Shown here: piece by piece, positions 53,001 to 64,000 of the stretch
How the letters are laid out: every line of letters starts with the position of its first letter
How positions within the stretch are numbered: position 1 is the first letter of the stretch
From: Rhopalosiphum padi
Lineage: Eukaryota; Arthropoda; Insecta; Hemiptera; Aphididae
Assembly: GCF_020882245.1 (NCBI RefSeq)
Contig: NC_083598.1
Location: 55,837,858 to 55,901,857 of the forward strand
Length of the DNA stretch: 64,000 nt
Reading direction: 5' to 3'
Position numbers and translations under genes: made by a program
The notes under the pieces: model-generated
What the model saw: only the letters and a program-made list of their open reading frames with translations
What the model was told of the DNA's origin: nothing
Databases searched by the model: none

Positions 53001-53869
53001 TACTACATAAATGTCTAAAAGTTATAAACATCATAAACAATTTAAAACAGCTGATGACCTGAATACACATAATGGGTCATTGTTTTAACATGACATTAAC
53101 TCTAAGTCTTGAAATCAAACGCATTATTCATGACACGAAATTAATGAAATCCATTATCAACATAGAATTATTCAAATGCGAATAATAAATAATATGCTTT
53201 GGTATACTTTGTATTCAGTCAGCCCAATCGTTGATACATTAAACATTTTATGAACAACTTTTAAAACTTCCATATCACGATAAAATGTAGTTTATCACTA
53301 TTTGTCAATAAAGTAGTAAAATACAATCATATAAAAATAACATCTTTTTTATAAGACACACAAATCAGTAAATCACCGTTGCACAAACACTTATTTTTAT
53401 CAATAAGTATATTTCTTTAAATAAATATATATACAATATATAACAGACAAACATAAGTATATATAAATATATTATAATTAAAATCATTAAATATGTGTTA
53501 TTCGTTAATTTAAGTTATATCAAAAAACTATATAGCCGACTACATGATATCAAGATAAGTGGTTATATTCCAACACGGGAGGGGAATATTTTACAGAATA
53601 TAATAATTGATAATAGTTTTATAGTACTTAAAGACATTATTTATATAAAACATATACCTAGTCAATAATTATTTAAAGGAACATGGTAATAATATTTGCT
53701 TAATAATAATATATGATATGCAAAATTATGATAAAAAAAATAGTTATGGAAAATTATATTAGTATATTTATATTATAATCAATTTATTATTAAATATACA
53801 TTTTTAATCTACTTTATTCATCATAATAATATTATATACTAATAGAAAGTAAAAAAAAAAAAATCATTT

Positions 53870-54022
53870 AATACTTTTATTGACGAAGTGTCATCAGTGG
53901 GTGGCTTCTTCACTCAAGATTTTCCTCCTGTAATATTATAGCCTATATTCTTATTGTGCCTTGTGTACAGATTGTATATATATTAATAAAGGAAAAAAAA
54001 AAAAAAAAAAAATACTTTTATT
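53870..54022 (+). mobile_element. 5'-truncated retroposed fragment with poly(A) tail and target-site duplication
   Basis: A 12-bp direct repeat AATACTTTTATT occurs at 53870-53881 and 54011-54022. Between them, 129 bp begins GACGAAGTGTCATCAG and ends with AATAAAGG and a run of about 18 A. Poly(A) signal, tail and flanking duplication are the signature of LINE-mediated insertion. The donor is either a severely 5'-truncated LINE or the 3' end of a cellular mRNA; I cannot tell which. The perfect duplication suggests it is fairly young. Confidence 0.75.
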
Positions 54023-57000
54023 AGCAGGAAAATTTTCGACGAATAATTTAATGAAAAAAAAGTCTGTGTCTGTAACTGAATTATTACTCTTTTCTAAAAA
54101 TCCATTAATACATCGTAGATAACGACAACCTTTATCAACAATGAACTTTTATGGAGGAATATAGGCGTATTTAATTTACACTGACCAAACTAATGTAAAC
54201 ACCTATAACTTACATACAATTATACGATTATTTATATAGGTATCTATAATGTAGATTATTTTATACGACTACTGTTGTGTACTTAGTGGCTAAGATAGAT
54301 ATTATTACAGTACAATGTGAAGCTTATACAAATGGTTTTAGTACACTAAGTAGTAAATGGACAAAATGATTGGGTTATTAATTTGCACAGCAGGTATCTG
54401 GTTAATTCAAAATTTTATTATAACATAGCTGCTATTAAAATATCATAAACTGCAATTGATATGTATAATTAGAAATAATGGACCATTTTATAATTGCAAT
54501 ATCGTAGTCAAGAACTGCTTCTTTATTATTATCTTATTTGTACCAATATTTTGTGAAATATAATTATTTTAAACGTTGTTCAATTTAAAAACTTGATCAA
54601 TTATCTAAATTAGTTTATATAATAATAGAATATAATCGAAGTTAGTCAAATTCAAGTTAAGACTTCGACATATCGAACGACTATTTTACATAATATGAAC
54701 CTTCCGAAAAATGCAACGTAAATATTAAGGTTATGTAATTAATAATAATATCATAAATTTGATTAAATACGGGTTGATTTATCAGGTATGCTCACTCGCA
54801 CTTCTTCCTCTTTAATGAAAAATGTATTTAAATTCCGATTTTTGTATTTTTTATACATATATTATATTATATAATATTTAAAGACCATATCTTTTAATAC
54901 ATATTATATATTTTATGCTATTTAAGGAGTGTCTTTTTAAGATGCAAACTTCTTATTTATTAAAATACATGAACCTTTTTTTTTGCTTAAATTATTTTAA
55001 CACTGTTTTTTTTTTTAATGCCGATGAATATAATTCAAGATTTGAAACTTTTTTAATACATATTTTATTAAATGTATTCATGGCAGCTACGGCCATTATA
55101 GAGAAAAAATACCGTATTAGGTTAAAATATTAAGATATATAAATGTATAAATTACATTAAAATTTTATAATTGATTCTTTTATGGTATAATTTGGAGAGT
55201 TTGAGATATTTTAAAAGATTAATTGTAGCAGTTCGGTCTTGACATAATATAACTTGGGAGTGAATAGAAAAAATATTGTCTTCTTGATCTTTCTAGAAAT
55301 TACGACATTCAATTAAATTTCATGTATTATTAAGGAGTAAAAATAATAATAATCCACGATAATAGGTTTAAAGATTTGGTTGCTGTATAGTACAGTCAAT
55401 ATGAAAATTATAGTAGTAAATATATTATAATACTATACTATTATAGTATAAAATATAGTAGGTATATTTATTTTATACTGTTATTATTAATTATTTTATG
55501 TTATTTATGACCATATATTAGGGATTATTATTCTAAAATTAAGTTTATAGTTCCACAGAATACTTCTTAAAAATAGCATGAAAAAATCTGATTATTATTT
55601 AATCATAAGTGAGGGTGTCATACTTGGTAAAATACACCGTCCCATATTGTATACATACGTATATTGACTGAATAATTTTGAATTTTAAAACTTTACCTAC
55701 ATAATTAAATTATTATATAATTACGAAATTATTTATTACGTTTACTTTTAACCTTTGTGAAACATTATGAGAATTCAGAGTATTTAAGTTATTGTAAATA
55801 AAAATAACATCACATTAAACAGTTCAAATATGCCAAAAATTAGCCCGAAAAATGTAAATAATTCTAAATTGAAAATTAAAAATAAAAATGAGTAGAAAAT
55901 TACTTGCACATTTTTTCGATCTTAGTATAAATATCTTATATGATTTAATAAATTTCTAAAGTTTATAAATGTTTTGTTATAGTTATTTATGAATCAACAA
56001 TCATACATATATATACATATATAGCAGTTCTTGGAAACGGTAGTTCTAATAATTTATTATAATACATAAATATGCTTAGAACGGATATTAGTTTTTGATC
56101 AAGGTTTGTGATTGTCCATTTCTTATAGGTCATATTATATATTCGCCGACTTAAATTCACATGTATAAAACAGTACATATCATACGATAGCAACGATAGT
56201 ACAGATTATGTCACTATAGATACGCAACGCCAATACAATCATATATCGCTCATTATTTTAATTTTAACTCGGCTCACTAGTAGTGCATTCAAGCAGGAGA
56301 TGAATGGATACTTATTTCCCACCTCTTCCTACCACATTGCGCCACTACTGAGTGAAATCCAAATTAGAATTATAAGCGATAAATTATTGCATTGTCGTTG
56401 CCTACCTGAAGTATATTAAATCAATGTTAATATCTATTATGTATAAAATTCTTTATCCGAATAGTATCGAATATACCCAAAATCTAGGATTACCGCACAT
56501 CCCTTCACATACGAATGATTAACTATTATGCGTAATATGTTGCCTTTGGTGGTCTTCTGTAATATAATTATAAATATATAGCCTTTAGCTTTGTGAAATA
56601 TTGTGTTGTACCACCGTAACCACTATGTCGGAACCACAAACGATCTAAATTGTTGAAATGTCCTATTATAATATATTCTACTATTATAGTAGGTATCAGG
56701 TATATTATAAATTATAATTTAAATTAAATATAAGTATAAAACAATACAATGCAACAGTTCGAGAAGTGTCATAACTATTATATTTACGACTATGCAGACG
56801 TATACCTATGGAATGGTAAACTATCACATTACAGTATTATGAATGACAGGCCACTATAAAGTAATTATTTTATCGCAAAACAGTGATTTTAATGATACAT
56901 TTTTGTGTTATATAATTAATAAGCATTTAAATTGAATATTAGTGGAGTGCAGTACGGTATGCAGCAATTCCAAAAAAATGTTGTTACTCTACATCGCTCA

Positions 57001-58323
57001 TCCAAATTGTATACATTTGCATATAAACGTATGCTTATTGTTTATTACCAAGTTCTTTACTTGATTTTCATGCATTGAAATCATTAAAAAAATATTCTAT
57101 TTTAGAATATGAAATCAAATATGTATGTCGCCATTTAAAAAAATGTAAACAATTAAAATTTATAATAATTGATAACAATAAACAAGTTAAAATTAAGTTT
57201 TTTATTGAAAATTGTATGTTTTAATGATCTTTATTTACGTAAAATAAATAAAAAGTTGACTTAAGACATAAAACTTTCTGAGAAATAAAAATACTACTGC
57301 TGTATCAATTGTGTATTCAAAAAACTTCGTGCATTTGCAACTGTAATTGACCAGCTATATTATACGTATAAAAAATAGTATAGACTATAGATATTACTTA
57401 ATTTTTAGCATATTACAAATACAAAAAATATAAAAATTAACGTAACTTAAATGTCCATTGTATTTCATTTAAATTACTTTTATAATTCGCCAATCTAACT
57501 GCCGTACGTTTTATTTACGGGTCTTTTGCTTGCAAAATCTTGTGGTGCCTATCGTAATTACGTTTATCAAAAAACGCGGGTATTAGTTGCGTACATAATA
57601 CATTTTTTTAACTATAAATTGCATATGGAACATAAAGAAAATTTTTTTTATATGATTGTGTCATAGCATTATAAATAATAGTAGGTATATTACATAATAT
57701 TACAATAATTAGTTATAAATTAAAATAAACAATAAGATTTAAACGGATATTACCTATCAACTGTTTTGAAAATAATTAAATGATTCCGGGCAGTTCAATG
57801 TTTTGATTTAAATATGTGGTTTTAAAATTAATATAAATATTTTTTTTTATATGTATAATAAAAATAAAAATAATGTATACAATCGTTTTGAGATACACAT
57901 TAATTTAGTGCTTTTTTTAATTTATGTAATCGAAAAAGTGGTTGTGCTTGATAATAGGATAATACATAATGTTTTATGAATTTAGCTACTATTAATAAGG
58001 AAATGGCTCTATCAGTGAATAATATTAATAGATTTTCAAAATTCAACACATAAAAATTTGATATTGTTTAATAAATTCAGATCTTTTTTTTTATTTTAAT
58101 TAGCTTTCATTATCAATTGACTCTATATATGTGTTACGTACTTAATACATTTTAATAAAATAAAATATTGTTACATTATCGTAAATTATATATTATTTTA
58201 AAAACAAATATTTATTGTTCAATTATTTAATTTTCAAAATAAATCATACTTAATATATACATATAACATTTTACTATCGATACACCAATGGTGGCTGATG
58301 GATATACACTACGTATTACACTT

Positions 58324-58365
58324 ATAATAATAATAATATATATAAATATATATATATATATATAT
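58324..58365. repeat. (TAA)n/(TA)n microsatellite
   Basis: A short TAA run passes into a long TA run. Confidence 0.9.
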
Positions 58366-60479
58366 TTTACTATCTATTTTAATAAAAAAACATAATATTT
58401 TATAACACAAATATATAAAATATAAAGGTATATGAATATTTTTACTAAATGAACTCCCATTGGCCATTGAGTTGTATTTGAACGCTATGTGGTGACGTGT
58501 CTTATTATTTATTGAGTATATTTGTTTTAAAAGCATATTTGTTGCCAATTATAATATTAGTTTTGAATAAAAAATATACTGGCATAAGCCGTTTTCAAAA
58601 ACAAATAAAATATAACTTATCGGTCAGGATGCAGTTCAATAATTTCATTATCTATCAGATTGAATATATTTCAATCAACGTAGTAACGTACCTATTTAAT
58701 ATTAGCTGTATCAACCTGCACAATATGCTATTATATTATAGTTTTATTACAATGTAAATAAAAAGAATAATAAAAAATTTAATATTTTAAGCAGTGGTAA
58801 TTAAAAACTGTTTTATTATTATATTATCTCTTCGTGTCATTCATATATATCATTATTCATATGCTTAATTTTCTAATCTATGGTACTTACTTTATTTTTT
58901 ATATAAAACAGATTGCAAGTATAATTTAATAATTAAAAAATATTATATTGCTACATCTATTTTTTAATAATTTATAAATATTCATAACCCATCGATCTAT
59001 ATTCATATTTATTTTTGTAAATTCTTTATGTTTATTACTTTATTAGTTATTTAATCATAAGGTACATTTTTAGCAGAATTAATAAGTTTCTAAAAAAATA
59101 TTAGGCTAACGATAACCAGTGATTTTGAACTAAAGTGAAAAAAATTCAAATGTTTTTTAGAATATGTTAAAAATCAATTAAAATATTGTTATGATTTTAT
59201 TATTTTTGTTTTGACAAATAAACTGAAATCTTTTAAATTTAAAACTTAAAACAATATATAAAGGTTATATTTACTCATGCACTGTAAAATATGAATTGTA
59301 CTGCTTAATTAATGGGTACTACATTAGTATAGCTTTTTTTTATATAATTATAAACAAATTTAATTAGTCAGTTAATTTATGTATTTTTTTTTTTTTTAAT
59401 TTCTAGTTCAGTTATATTTTTAATAATTTGACCGAAATACTTAAATTTTAGTTAACAAATTATGTACTTTTAGATTTTGCGTGGTGAAAAAAGTATTGGT
59501 TTTACAATGGTATATAGCTTTTTACCTCGTATTTACGGGGAACCACATTTTCTGACAGTTTATTTATTAACCCTAACATGCGTATATGTATACAAAGTTT
59601 TAATTAACATTTAATTAACTTAGTTAAAAAGTTTGAATATAGTTTCGGTGAACTAAAAAAAATCGGCAACTTATCAAGTCTTGATGTATATTGTTATCAT
59701 TTTATATTAATACATATAGGTACTAAATATTTACAAACTTTATTTTTAATACATTTTAGAAATTTAAAGATCCGTCGTAATGCTAATCAATTATGGGAAT
59801 ATCTTACAACATTATATTTTTTCAGTGGAGCAATCTTATTTATATTGATGTACAATCAATTAGTTCTTATATAAAAAATCATTGTTGTGTGTTTTTTCTA
59901 ATAGAATAAATGTTTATAGCTCTTAAAATTGGGATATTTTCTGGTAAGATATTTATTTATATTTATTGAATGTAGTTGTTACTATGAAGTTCAACAAATT
60001 TCCAATATTTTCAAAATAATTGACATTATAACGGAGAAAAAAAAATAAAAAAATAATTTGTAAGATCACATATATTTTAAAATTATTTTGTATTTAAAAA
60101 TGTATAAAATATAATAAATATTTTTTTTTTTTTTTGGTTATAGATAGACAATTGAATACAACTTTTTCTATAATTTGTTCATATTGTAACTAAAAAATTT
60201 AAACATTGTAAAACTACTATGTTTTTTTATAGGTGGTTTTAAATTAAAATTTGGACAAAATTAAATATTTAAACGAAAAATAAAGAATTTACTTAGTTTA
60301 TTATAATTTAAAAATATTCATCGTGGGCTTTTGAAACTTTTAATAAATAATATTATATTTTATACACACAACATTTTCAAATTCAATATTATGGTTAAAA
60401 ATGAATTCAACTAAATTTATACTTATATAGATATATAGATAATTTGTTTTAATGGCAATCTAAATAAATTATAAAATAT

Positions 60480-60660
60480 AGGCTGACCCACGATATTTGG
60501 TCAGAACCATTTATCGTAGACAACAATGTATCATTGAACTCAAATTTAATAATTTAACATCTATTTAGTGATTTACTACTCAATGGTAATATGAACACCT
60601 ACTATACCTTCAGCAGAGCAGTTATCTACTTTTCTTTCCCATCCATTGATCCAATGTATT
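60480..60660 (-). repeat. Diverged copy of a dispersed repeat family (copy 3)
   Basis: The minus strand reads, in order, ACTGCTCTGCTGAAGG, ATTGAGTAGTAAATCACT, TTAAATTTGAGTTCAATGA and GGTCAGCCTATA. The second and third blocks recur at about 3985-4100 (minus), and the third and fourth at about 36230-36380 (plus). This is the longest of the three copies. Confidence 0.5.
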
Positions 60661-62065
60661 GGTATTATAGTTTTTCACTACGTGGCTAAAAACTATATAG
60701 TCAGTTAACAGTAATTGTATGTTTTCAGTGTTTCCACCATAATTTATTTTAATATGTATATTAAAGTATGAATTATACGAAGGAAAATTACATAGAAGCT
60801 TCAGCTTTTACCATTAAACAAATATCGTAAGCCCAATGAATTGTTATGCATCAGAAATATTATTCATTAGCATTATCATAATATTATAATACACAGAAAT
60901 ATAATTTTTATTGAATTTAACAAAAGGTTTTTAAATTCACAAAATGTCGATTGAGAATTTAAATATTAAGTGATTTTATTATTTAAATTTATAATTAAGA
61001 TAAATTAAATTAAATTGATGTCAATAAAAGACAATGATATCACAATAAGTCTTTAGGGGTAAATATATTGTAAATACTGTTATAATTGAATTCAATCAAC
61101 AAGAATAATTGGAACCATAGTATCGGAAGTTAGGATGGACCCGAAGACAAATTCAACGTGCTGATAAACCTGTAATTACTCTTAAAATTAATTTTAAAAT
61201 ACAAAGATTAAAACTAACTTTAAACTAAGTTTAAATATTCATAATTAAAAATTACTACTATCCGTTTATCCATACGTTTATGCACTGTTAATAAATCTAT
61301 GTCAAACAGAAAAACACATTTATAATATTTATACAATCATGATTTATGTTCGAGAAAATATTAATCGTGATATTATTCTCAATCGTGATATAATAATATA
61401 CAGTTTAGTTTTAATATGTGACGGTGAGAGGGACATTTTGGCTAGTCCTAGGAACTGAAAACTATACAGAACCAGTATACAGAAAAATAACTTTAAGAGT
61501 TTTCTAGTGTTGTACGAATTTTTAATTTAAATACATACTTACACAAACAAAAACATAGTTAATTTAATTTTTTTTATATTATTTTACATTTTAGACGTTC
61601 GATTCCCTAACTTGCCTTACTTTGAGTTAATAAATTATCAAACAAGTAAAATACATATTTTGTTTCTGTGTACGGTAATACAAATAAAGCATTTAATATT
61701 ACATCGGATATGACTGTATGAATTGATAAGAAAACTTATCAAATTACAAATGTATACATTCAAAATAAAAAAAAACCTTAATTGTTCAACTTTATTGCTT
61801 ATATATAAAATTGTGTACTTCGAATAATATTATGTTATCGATGGTTATTTGAAACATAAAAAGAATCCGTGTAAAATATAATCAATAAATAGTATTATTC
61901 CAATGTCCCTGTTTGTAAAAGCGAAAAAAACGTGCACAGTATAATAATAATTAATAATGTGTGTACAACCTACACACATAATATTATTTTTATACAGTAT
62001 ACGTGTGTACGGTGCTGTTATAAATTTATAATGATATGATTTCTATACGTAAATTATTTTTGCAG

Positions 62066-62210
62066 GAACTACCAGTGCGAGTGAACGCCAACGGACACGT
62101 ATACGGTCAAGTAGACTTGGACGACGACTCGGACAAGAGCAATAGCAATTACCAAAGGCCGTACGGTGTGACACGCCGACCATCGGTTCTCTTAAGTCCC
62201 GATTACACGG
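62066..62210 (+). CDS. Ddr: Discoidin domain receptor, exon G (cytoplasmic juxtamembrane)
   Basis: Residues 345-392 plus the first base of codon 393. Acceptor TTATTTTTGCAG, phase 0; donor G|GTAAGT, phase 1. It begins ELPVRVNANGHVYGQV, continuing the VHLSVP-like segment after the membrane, then the acidic DLDDDSDKSNSN, then NYQRPYGV, a basic TRRPSV and LSPDYTG. Four tyrosines (residues 357, 373, 377 and 391) are candidate phosphorylation and SH2/PTB docking sites, as expected of the DDR cytoplasmic juxtamembrane region, but no canonical NPxY motif is present. The kinase domain must lie on exons beyond the window. The identity follows from phase, position and the segment next to the membrane. 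Confidence 0.85.
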
Positions 62211-64000
62211 GTAAGTGCGTGAAAGGCATGATGGGATATGTTAAATTTATCCATAATAATGCACATTAGTCATATACGCGTATTCAACTGTCTGGCAGAA
62301 GTCGTGATAGAGGAATGCATCAGCAAGCTCTTAATGAATTTAAAACTTTGAACCAATAGCTCATAATATTTTTTATAAAGACTAAGTTAGTAAGTTAGTT
62401 GGATATTTAAATGGTAGGAACACATCGATTTTTTTTCTATAATAATGGATTTCAGAAATAATCCACTTAGGTACTTGCTTGACTAATTTGTATATTATAT
62501 TCATACATTTTTAAAATTGACTTATGAAATGTACGCCTATTGCCTATATTGTATTATACAGGTCTACAGGTTAAAACGTTTATCGTGCGCTCTGAGTAGG
62601 TATATTAGTTTAGTATTTAAAGAAATATTATATGATTATGACCTATATACATTATGTACTGTACATAGTATATAATACGTATTTTAAAATATCACCCGAG
62701 ACCGAAATAAAAATGTGTGAAACCGTTTTGGACCGTTTCCAGAGAAAGATCGCAAATACACCTCTTGCCTCAAATCAGCATTTTTATCCCTTGGGTGTGG
62801 GTTATTTTTTTTTCTTGTTTTGTGTCAAATAGATACGCTATATAGAGGATATATGTATACGATATAAAATATTACATAGCTGATGGTTAGGTCATGGCAT
62901 ATTCCTTTTTTCTATATAATACACATGTATATATAAACATTAAACACGGTACCTACACAATATTATACAAAAGACAATATTGCCGTCGGTAAAATGGACA
63001 ATACGTACTCGCGCGACTTTAGTATAATAATAGTAGTAGTTGTTATTGATATTACTCGAGCTCCAGAACGCAGTAAAGACTGAATAGTTTATTTTTATTT
63101 TTATTTATTATTATTTTGTATTTTTTAACACCGCGCCTATACAGTTTGTATGGAAATGTGTCGTGATTAGGTGGATAAAGCTTGTAAGGGGGTATAAATA
63201 AATTTCATTAAAATTGTTGTGCACACATTTTTCATTCGGGAAAAAATATATATTATACATGCCGTTCTCGAAGTTACTACAGTTTCTCGGGCCGGCGATA
63301 GTCACCCGGCAACGTCGTGACGGCAAACTGACTCGGATTTTAATAAAAAATTTAACGTTCCTCAACTATATCGTATTGGACGGTATTTTTTTTTTTTTTG
63401 TATTTGTTCAGACTATGTATACACAGTATAATACGTGACTCGTACAGTCGTACAGTGCTTAACAACAGCACAGTATATCCCAAAGAATTTATAAAATAAT
63501 ATTGTTTTATAAAATAAATAACCACTCAGCCTACACGAATATCGTTAATAACAATTTGTTAAAAATATATACATATTATTAGAATTCTTTGATTTTAACA
63601 TTTTTTACCAAAAAAATATCGAACTCGACATTTTTATCAACATTGTATGTATAGAAAGAGATTCTATTGGTAAATTTAATTAGTTTTACTACAACGATTC
63701 GTAGTAAGAGTAAATAGTTGCAACTTTTACATCAAAATTAAGATTTATTGCGAGCTTATGTACAATAAGTTATCATATAATTTAATACTCTTAAAAAATA
63801 TTTTCTACAAACAATGTAAGCTTTATTGAAATTGATAATATAGTTTTTTCTCATCATAAGTAAATTGATTTTAAATTAAATACTTTTTAGACATTAGGCG
63901 TGCGCAGACATCATTGGCTGGGTAAACTATATAAAAAATTGAGCTCTTTCACTTCGCTGAAAAAAAATGCTTCAATAAAATCACAATTTATTCTCTTTAA
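62211..64000 (+). other. Intron after exon G (partial)
   Basis: GTAAGT donor; no acceptor or kinase exon is found before the window ends. The tract 63230-63340 is GC-richer, but its possible exon frames hit stops. At 63894-63910, TTAGGCGTGCGCAGACA resembles the terminus of a common insect DNA transposon running off the window. Confidence 0.7.

Larger units (their letters stand above)
48178..62065 (+). other. Intron F-G (phase 0), 13.9 kb
   Basis: GTAAGT donor, TTATTTTTGCAG acceptor. The first 2.5 kb is CpG-elevated with a core island at 49370-50010. Beyond about 50700 the intron is strongly AT-rich, with a retroposed fragment at 53870-54022, a TA tract at 58324-58365 and a dispersed-repeat copy at about 60480-60660. 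I see no gene in 50700-53800, 54100-58300 or 58400-60400. Confidence 0.75.
5975..62210 (+). other. Ddr: Discoidin domain receptor (Ddr) locus, internal part of the gene
   Basis: Seven exons on the plus strand join in frame: 148, 141, 140, 208, 156, 239 and 145 nt, with intron phases 1, 1, 0, 1, 1, 0 and 1. They give 392 uninterrupted codons plus one base. Domain order matches a discoidin domain receptor: end of discoidin domain, DS-like domain, juxtamembrane linker, one transmembrane helix, cytoplasmic juxtamembrane segment. Every intron is GT-AG. Signal peptide, most of the first discoidin domain and the kinase domain are not in the window, so the gene runs out of both ends. By family knowledge, DDRs are collagen-activated receptor tyrosine kinases of the plasma membrane. 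Kinase activity here is inferred, because that domain is not seen. The paralogue (DDR1-like or DDR2-like) cannot be assigned; invertebrates usually diverge before that split. Confidence 0.93.

Noticed and set aside
62743..62797. Possible next Ddr exon after TTTCCAG
   Set aside because: The frame can be read briefly, but there is no similarity to a DDR cytoplasmic region and the donor is poor.
63291..63325. GC-richer stretch after CTACAG as a candidate exon
   Set aside because: In the required phase it reaches a stop within about a dozen codons.
1..64000. CRISPR arrays, operons, bacterial genes or a viral insertion
   Set aside because: No regularly spaced repeats, prokaryotic gene clusters or viral protein motifs were seen; the window is a spliced eukaryotic gene with long introns.

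Overview
The window is AT-rich invertebrate nuclear DNA dominated by introns. It holds seven consecutive, phase-compatible exons of one plus-strand gene, which I identify as a discoidin domain receptor (Ddr), the collagen-binding receptor tyrosine kinase. Base composition, dense TA-rich simple repeats, CpG-bearing intronic patches and the style of the transposon remnants suggest an insect, most likely an aphid. The aphid assignment is inference; the receptor identity rests on the protein sequence.

Gene layout (introns between): exon A 5975-6122 (end of the N-terminal discoidin domain); 2.3 kb; exon B 8386-8526 and, after only 143 bp, exon C 8670-8809 (start and middle of the discoidin-like DS domain); 4.9 kb; exon D 13707-13914 (end of the DS-like domain); a 25.1 kb intron; exon E 39051-39206 (extracellular juxtamembrane linker); 8.7 kb; exon F 47939-48177 (single transmembrane helix and RRRR stop-transfer); 13.9 kb; exon G 62066-62210 (cytoplasmic juxtamembrane region with several tyrosines). 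Joined, they give 392 codons plus one base with no stop. The signal peptide and most of the discoidin domain lie before the window and the tyrosine kinase domain after it, so both gene ends are missing. In evidence fields, residue numbers count from the first codon of exon A.

Introns hold decayed transposable elements: two non-LTR retrotransposon C-terminal remnants (about 5.15-5.40 kb and 46.15-46.51 kb, both minus strand), a polyadenylated retroposed fragment with a clean 12-bp target-site duplication (53.87-54.02 kb), a 581-bp terminal-inverted-repeat element ending 52 bp before exon D, a 144-bp hAT-like MITE at 11.8 kb, other worn elements, and three copies of one dispersed repeat. There are also microsatellites and several GC/CpG-elevated islands (14.3-15.1, 21.8-22.0, 24.0-24.7, 35.1-35.8, 41.9-42.8, 49.4-50.0 kb) that may be regulatory. 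No tRNA, rRNA, CRISPR array or second convincing gene was found. One antisense ORF at 32.3 kb is a weak coding candidate.

The most noteworthy protein observation is that both cysteines forming the DS-like domain disulfide in vertebrate DDRs are replaced here (by Ala and Leu), while a cysteine not present in vertebrates appears in the GQLxDG motif. I found no evidence of a new multi-gene system.
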